The notes beneath the pieces were generated by a model that saw nothing but the letters and a program-made list of their open reading frames with translations, searched no databases and was not told the origin of the DNA. The translations under genes and the position numbers were made by a program. A DNA stretch of 64,000 bases, taken from the NCBI GenBank assembly GCA_900618425.1, contig UZAN01039860.1:1-64000 (forward strand), written 5' to 3'. Numbering within the stretch: position 1 is the stretch's first letter; every line of letters begins with the position of its first letter. Below are positions 60,175 to 64,000 of this stretch, piece by piece. This stretch comes from Echinostoma caproni (Eukaryota; Platyhelminthes; Trematoda; Plagiorchiida; Echinostomatidae).

Positions 60175-63100
60175 AATAGTGCTTACTGCTTCCTGGAGAT
60201 CTATTTTACTTGTGCTTTGTTCCTTCCTCCATCTATCTGATAATTTTTTATTGGGATCTGGACAACAAGTTCGAATTTGATGAAACTGTTCCGGGAGGTA
60301 GAGGGAAACAGGATTTCCTATGAAAAAGTTTGTGTTGTGGGTGGTTTGTAGAACAAATTACTCTGGGAACAGTAAGTCATGATTACAAACGGTCAGGAGA
60401 CCGCATTGAACATGACTGAATGAAGATTTGGGAAAGATTGATTCAAAAATACAACGCCTTTCCAGTTTTAGTGTATAGAGGTGAGAACCATCAAGAATAT
60501 GTTGTTCTTCATTCGAGGGGACTCGGTTTCCGGAACTTCGAAAATAATGATATAAACTATTTAGCATCGGAGAATGATTTTGATACAAAGAAAGGTGAAA
60601 TTTTTACCCCAGGTTTAGCAACAATCCATCACCCTCATTGAGTCAGTAACAAACTCAATTTTCTCTCTCATGACTCTATTCTGATGGTGTTGTATTAAAG
60701 TATTTTTTCAACCACTCCTTCAGTGAAAGAAACTAATCGTGTTATGATCACTTGTAAGGAAAGGCAACCCTCATTTGAAAGCAACTTGTCTTCCTACTAT
60801 CCTACTGATTGTTTTTCCTTCACCGCTTTCTATCGTCATACTCTATCCGGTAGAATAGTGAAAAAGTCACGAGGTTTGGCTTACGTGAATAATATTGACA
60901 ACTGCAGTAATATTCTACCAAATTCGCGTAATTGGAGTGACCTACGGACAATGATTCATGCGTATTAGGAAAGTACATTACTGACCGATATCCAAGCAAA
61001 CGAAGCCGAGAAACAGTCAATTACAGGAAACCATCTTAGCAGTTTGAGTTGTACTCCTCCCCAGCTTGATCTTGTGGTCCGGTGACCACGCGAAACCGCG
61101 CCCACTTTGTGACTTACCTTCCTTCATGACCTTAATGGGCGTAGTCGTGACACGTGTCTAGAAACCATTGTCTAATCAGCACATACTATAACTGCCTCTT
61201 TAAGGCAGTCAATGTGATAAACCTTGTCAGGTGCGCGCGTGGGTGGGTGTGTCCATGCGGTCCGCACCACCAGCATGCGGCCCCCTGGTATGTTTGTTTG
61301 CGCATTTCCGTGAGGGTACGAAAGCAAGCAAGCACGCAAGTATAAGCAGTCTGATGAACTTCCCTACATAGATCTGACTCATTCTTCAACAGGTTAATTT
61401 TTCGGAAACATTGAAACAAGAGAAAGCATGGGAAAACTGTGCTGCAACAAATGCCACGGATAGGATTGTAAACGATTCACATAAGCTTTACGTTGGTTGG
61501 TCAATTCGGTTGACCAATCAGCGCATAGCAATAATGTGAATGCAAAGAGCATCGCAAGTAAAGTGCAACTTTTGCTACAATGATTATCTTCCGTTCGTCT
61601 TGACCAGCACAATCTCTTGTCAAACGTAACTCTTTTTGTGCATGTAAACCAAAGGCTTATGGTTGAAGACAAAACTGTTTGATCGTGCAAAAATAGTGAA
61701 ATATAAATTCAACAGTGCATTGAGGAATTATAATTTCGTTTGTACACTACCGTTATCGCCACGGCGAAGACGAGGAGAAGCAGCTGAATTAACATTTTCC
61801 AAAACACGAGGAGCATCTGTGAAGGGTCACATACCGGTCTTTGAAGTGAGTTCCACTAATTTTACATTATGATCGCTACAAATATAAACACACTTGAGTT
61901 ACGTACGAAATATATTTGGAAAAGCATTTGACAAGTTGTTTGGTCTATGTAGTATAGGTTTACTTTAAGAAAACACCCAAGGCATTAAAATATTCTGAAT
62001 GATAGATAGCCGTCTTTATAGATGAAGCACAAAATATGATGGTTATTGCAAATGGATAATTCTTCACGATATCCACTCTCGGTTACATTTCTTCTGTACA
62101 TGGGTTCGAATCTCTCTGCAATCGATGGAGAAGTATTTCTAATGACCCTTAAAAAGCGAGATGAAACAGTTATACTTTGTTTCCAGGGATGGTAGTGGAA
62201 CCTGATGCTTTCTGACAAATCCATTTTCATAAATGAATGAAACAGCTGCACAGAAATATGGATAAAGTTAGCCTTGCATATCAGGTTCATTTTCGAGAAA
62301 ACTGGAGAAGACGCACCACTTTGATCAAACAATCTCGTTCCCTGTGATTTACTGCTATTCAAATTCACATCTACAGTTATTCGTCCAATCTATAAGGACA
62401 CAGTAGTGTTTAACCGCGTTATGCAAGCAGAATGAACGGTTCACTGGCTTAGCAGTGCCTTGGCAGGCGTATTGATAGTGACATTCAACGGTAACGAGAG
62501 CTTTTTACCAACCGTTATATGTTTTGTGCATCACACTAAGAGATGGGTGCATTCAAATCTATGGGAATGTGAATTGAGCAAGAGTGCCCTGCTGTGTTGA
62601 TATATCAAGCGTATTTTGACAACTTCCAACAACTTCCAATCAAAATGTTTCTTAGTGTTTATGATTTAAATAGGAACCTTGGAGAAAGAACCGTGGAGAT
62701 ATTTCGAGTTAATTTGAATAAAAACGCTCGAGAAGGCAAGATATTAAACAAATTAAGTAAAGACATTAAAAAGATATCAAATCCCGGGAAGAAGATTAAG
62801 GTGCGCATCGTTATGGGCTAGAGAACCACATCCGTTTACGATATGATCATGGAAAACTCATACAAATGGTCTCTAAAAATTTCGTATTTTCGCAGTTGGA
62901 CGCCTGCAGTTTTCTCAGCGGTCAATCTCGAAGTTCCCATTTAGGAAACACCATGTGTACTGGTAAAGCTTCGCCTAAAACTTGCATCAATTCACACAGT
63001 GTTGCATTTTGGGTGGCGTTTATTCGCCATGAACTTCACACGACGAAATTAGGACTAACGCCAACGGCAAAGTAGGACATAGTAGCAAGCATGACCCCAG

Positions 63101-64000
63101 GACCCAATCTGTCAATCATTTTGGAGGCAGCAAAATGTTGATGAGAGTCCATGATGCGAACAGACCTTTGCGACCCCATTACTCACGTTTGGACAGAGAA
63201 TAGGAACGGTAGAGGCATGACTCTATATAGAAAGTGGTACTCCCATACCCAGGGTATCCATTGTACCAAACCCCAGAAATCTACTCACGTGCAGACGTAC
63301 GCAACTGGTCATCCGGTTTTATTGTTAAAGTTACTTGCTTCACATGAAAAGAAGTCTCTACGTAGGGTAAAATGGGACCTGTCTATCACATGTCCCCTGA
63401 ATAAATGTGAGAGGTTGGGGCGGAGACAATTGTTCTGAAAACCAGAGGTAGCATTCACACTTGAGTGTATCAATACATATCCTATCTNTGTATCAATACA
63501 TATCCTATCTGTTCCGGGCGAAAAATAGTAACTGGGATCAAAGGTTTCCTTGACACTAATTGTTCCGTACGTCAACTCACAGTACTTGCACGTTTATATG
63601 ATATTGTTCCATAAACTGAAATGTGTACGGTAAACAGGAGGACAGAGCATGGATGGATATTGAGTGCGTGTGACTCATTGATTCCGCGTCGAGTCCAAAA
63701 TATAATTTTCCTCAATATGTGGTGAATAACGGGCACCAACGTTGATAAAGAAGAATAAAAAGAGGCGTGACACACCCAAACGTCATGCCTTTAGGGCATT
63801 TAACCCCTCGAAGTCATATGAAAGATTTTGGAAAATCACCAATTGTCCGTCTAATTTCAAACCGGGTGGGAATTAGCTTTTGAAGATAGTTCATAGATTC
63901 GCATTCTTCGACTATTTGACTTGGGGTATATTCCTAAACCGCTTTAGTGAAACGCGTTAGTGTTATTTTAAAGGATTTACTATCATCAATTTGTCAACCG
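60175..64000. other. No supportable gene; one 22-base duplication around an N
   Basis: Anonymous to the end of the window. The frames at 60420-60641 (+), 60358-60588 (-), 60723-60968 (+), 61394-61690 (-), 61985-62368 (-), 62594-62821 (+), 62866-63075 (+) and 63151-63438 (+) have no recognised motifs. The duplicated 22-base word at 63466-63510 is listed separately. Confidence 0.45.
63466..63510. repeat. 22-base duplication split by a single N
   Basis: The 22-base word starting TGTATCAATACATATCCTAT occurs at 63466-63487 and again, identical, at 63489-63510, with one N (63488) between. This is what an unmerged contig overlap looks like, so the second copy may not exist in the genome. Confidence 0.85.

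Noticed and set aside
1..64000. CRISPR array, operon, prophage or other prokaryotic system
   Set aside because: No regularly spaced repeats, no ribosome-binding-site-led gene runs and no long bacterial-type frames; the recognised content is eukaryotic retroelements and DNA transposons.

Overview
The window looks like intergenic or intronic DNA from a parasitic flatworm (a trematode, or possibly a pseudophyllidean cestode). The base composition is AT-leaning by eye and almost no long open frame is free of gap Ns. Every sequence I can recognise with confidence is a decayed transposable element. The mix (RTE-like and CR1-like LINEs, Penelope-like elements, mariner and Tc1-like DNA transposons, tRNA-derived SINEs) is typical of platyhelminth genomes. 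That placement is inference. No host marker gene, tRNA gene, rRNA gene, operon or CRISPR array is visible, and nothing here reads as bacterial.

Layout. 1-9.3 kb is mostly anonymous sequence with a degenerate tandem repeat near 5.9 kb. 9.36-9.87 kb holds two copies of one tRNA-derived SINE facing each other. A CpG- and CA-rich stretch lies at 12.1-12.4 kb, followed by a 502-base assembly gap. A broken Tc1-like transposon lies at about 14.6-15.7 kb. A long broken CR1/jockey-type LINE on the + strand fills about 16.7-19.65 kb. 20-23 kb is anonymous, with a third SINE at 23.2 kb. 24.85-25.31 kb is a 5'-truncated CR1-type LINE tail on +, meeting tail to tail an RTE-type LINE on - that runs from about 27.65 to 25.48 kb. 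A mariner element with both terminal inverted repeats occupies 29,231-30,560. A possible fragment of another mobile protein family lies at 36.2-36.9 kb (-).

Farther along are a G-quadruplex-like run and a 14-G homopolymer (38.9-39.3 kb), a fourth SINE (41.9 kb) and a Penelope-like fragment on - (45.5-45.8 kb). A 354-base gap and a weak candidate signal-anchor exon (47.5 kb) follow. Then come an RTE LINE tail carrying an internal in-frame deletion (50.0-50.35 kb), a degenerate fifth SINE (52.3 kb), a Penelope-like 3' end with its GIY-YIG region (53.0-53.66 kb), and a second CR1-type tail on - (59.6-60.1 kb). The remainder to 64 kb is anonymous.

How the parts relate. None of the elements is intact: each has stops, frameshifts, deletions or lost catalytic residues, so none should mobilise itself. 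I found no previously undescribed multi-gene system. The points most worth following are the SINE family, the matched pair of LINE tails cut at nearly the same codon, the in-frame RTE deletion, the insertion with splice-like ends in the Tc1-like gene, and evidence that several single-N positions are false-duplication assembly joins.
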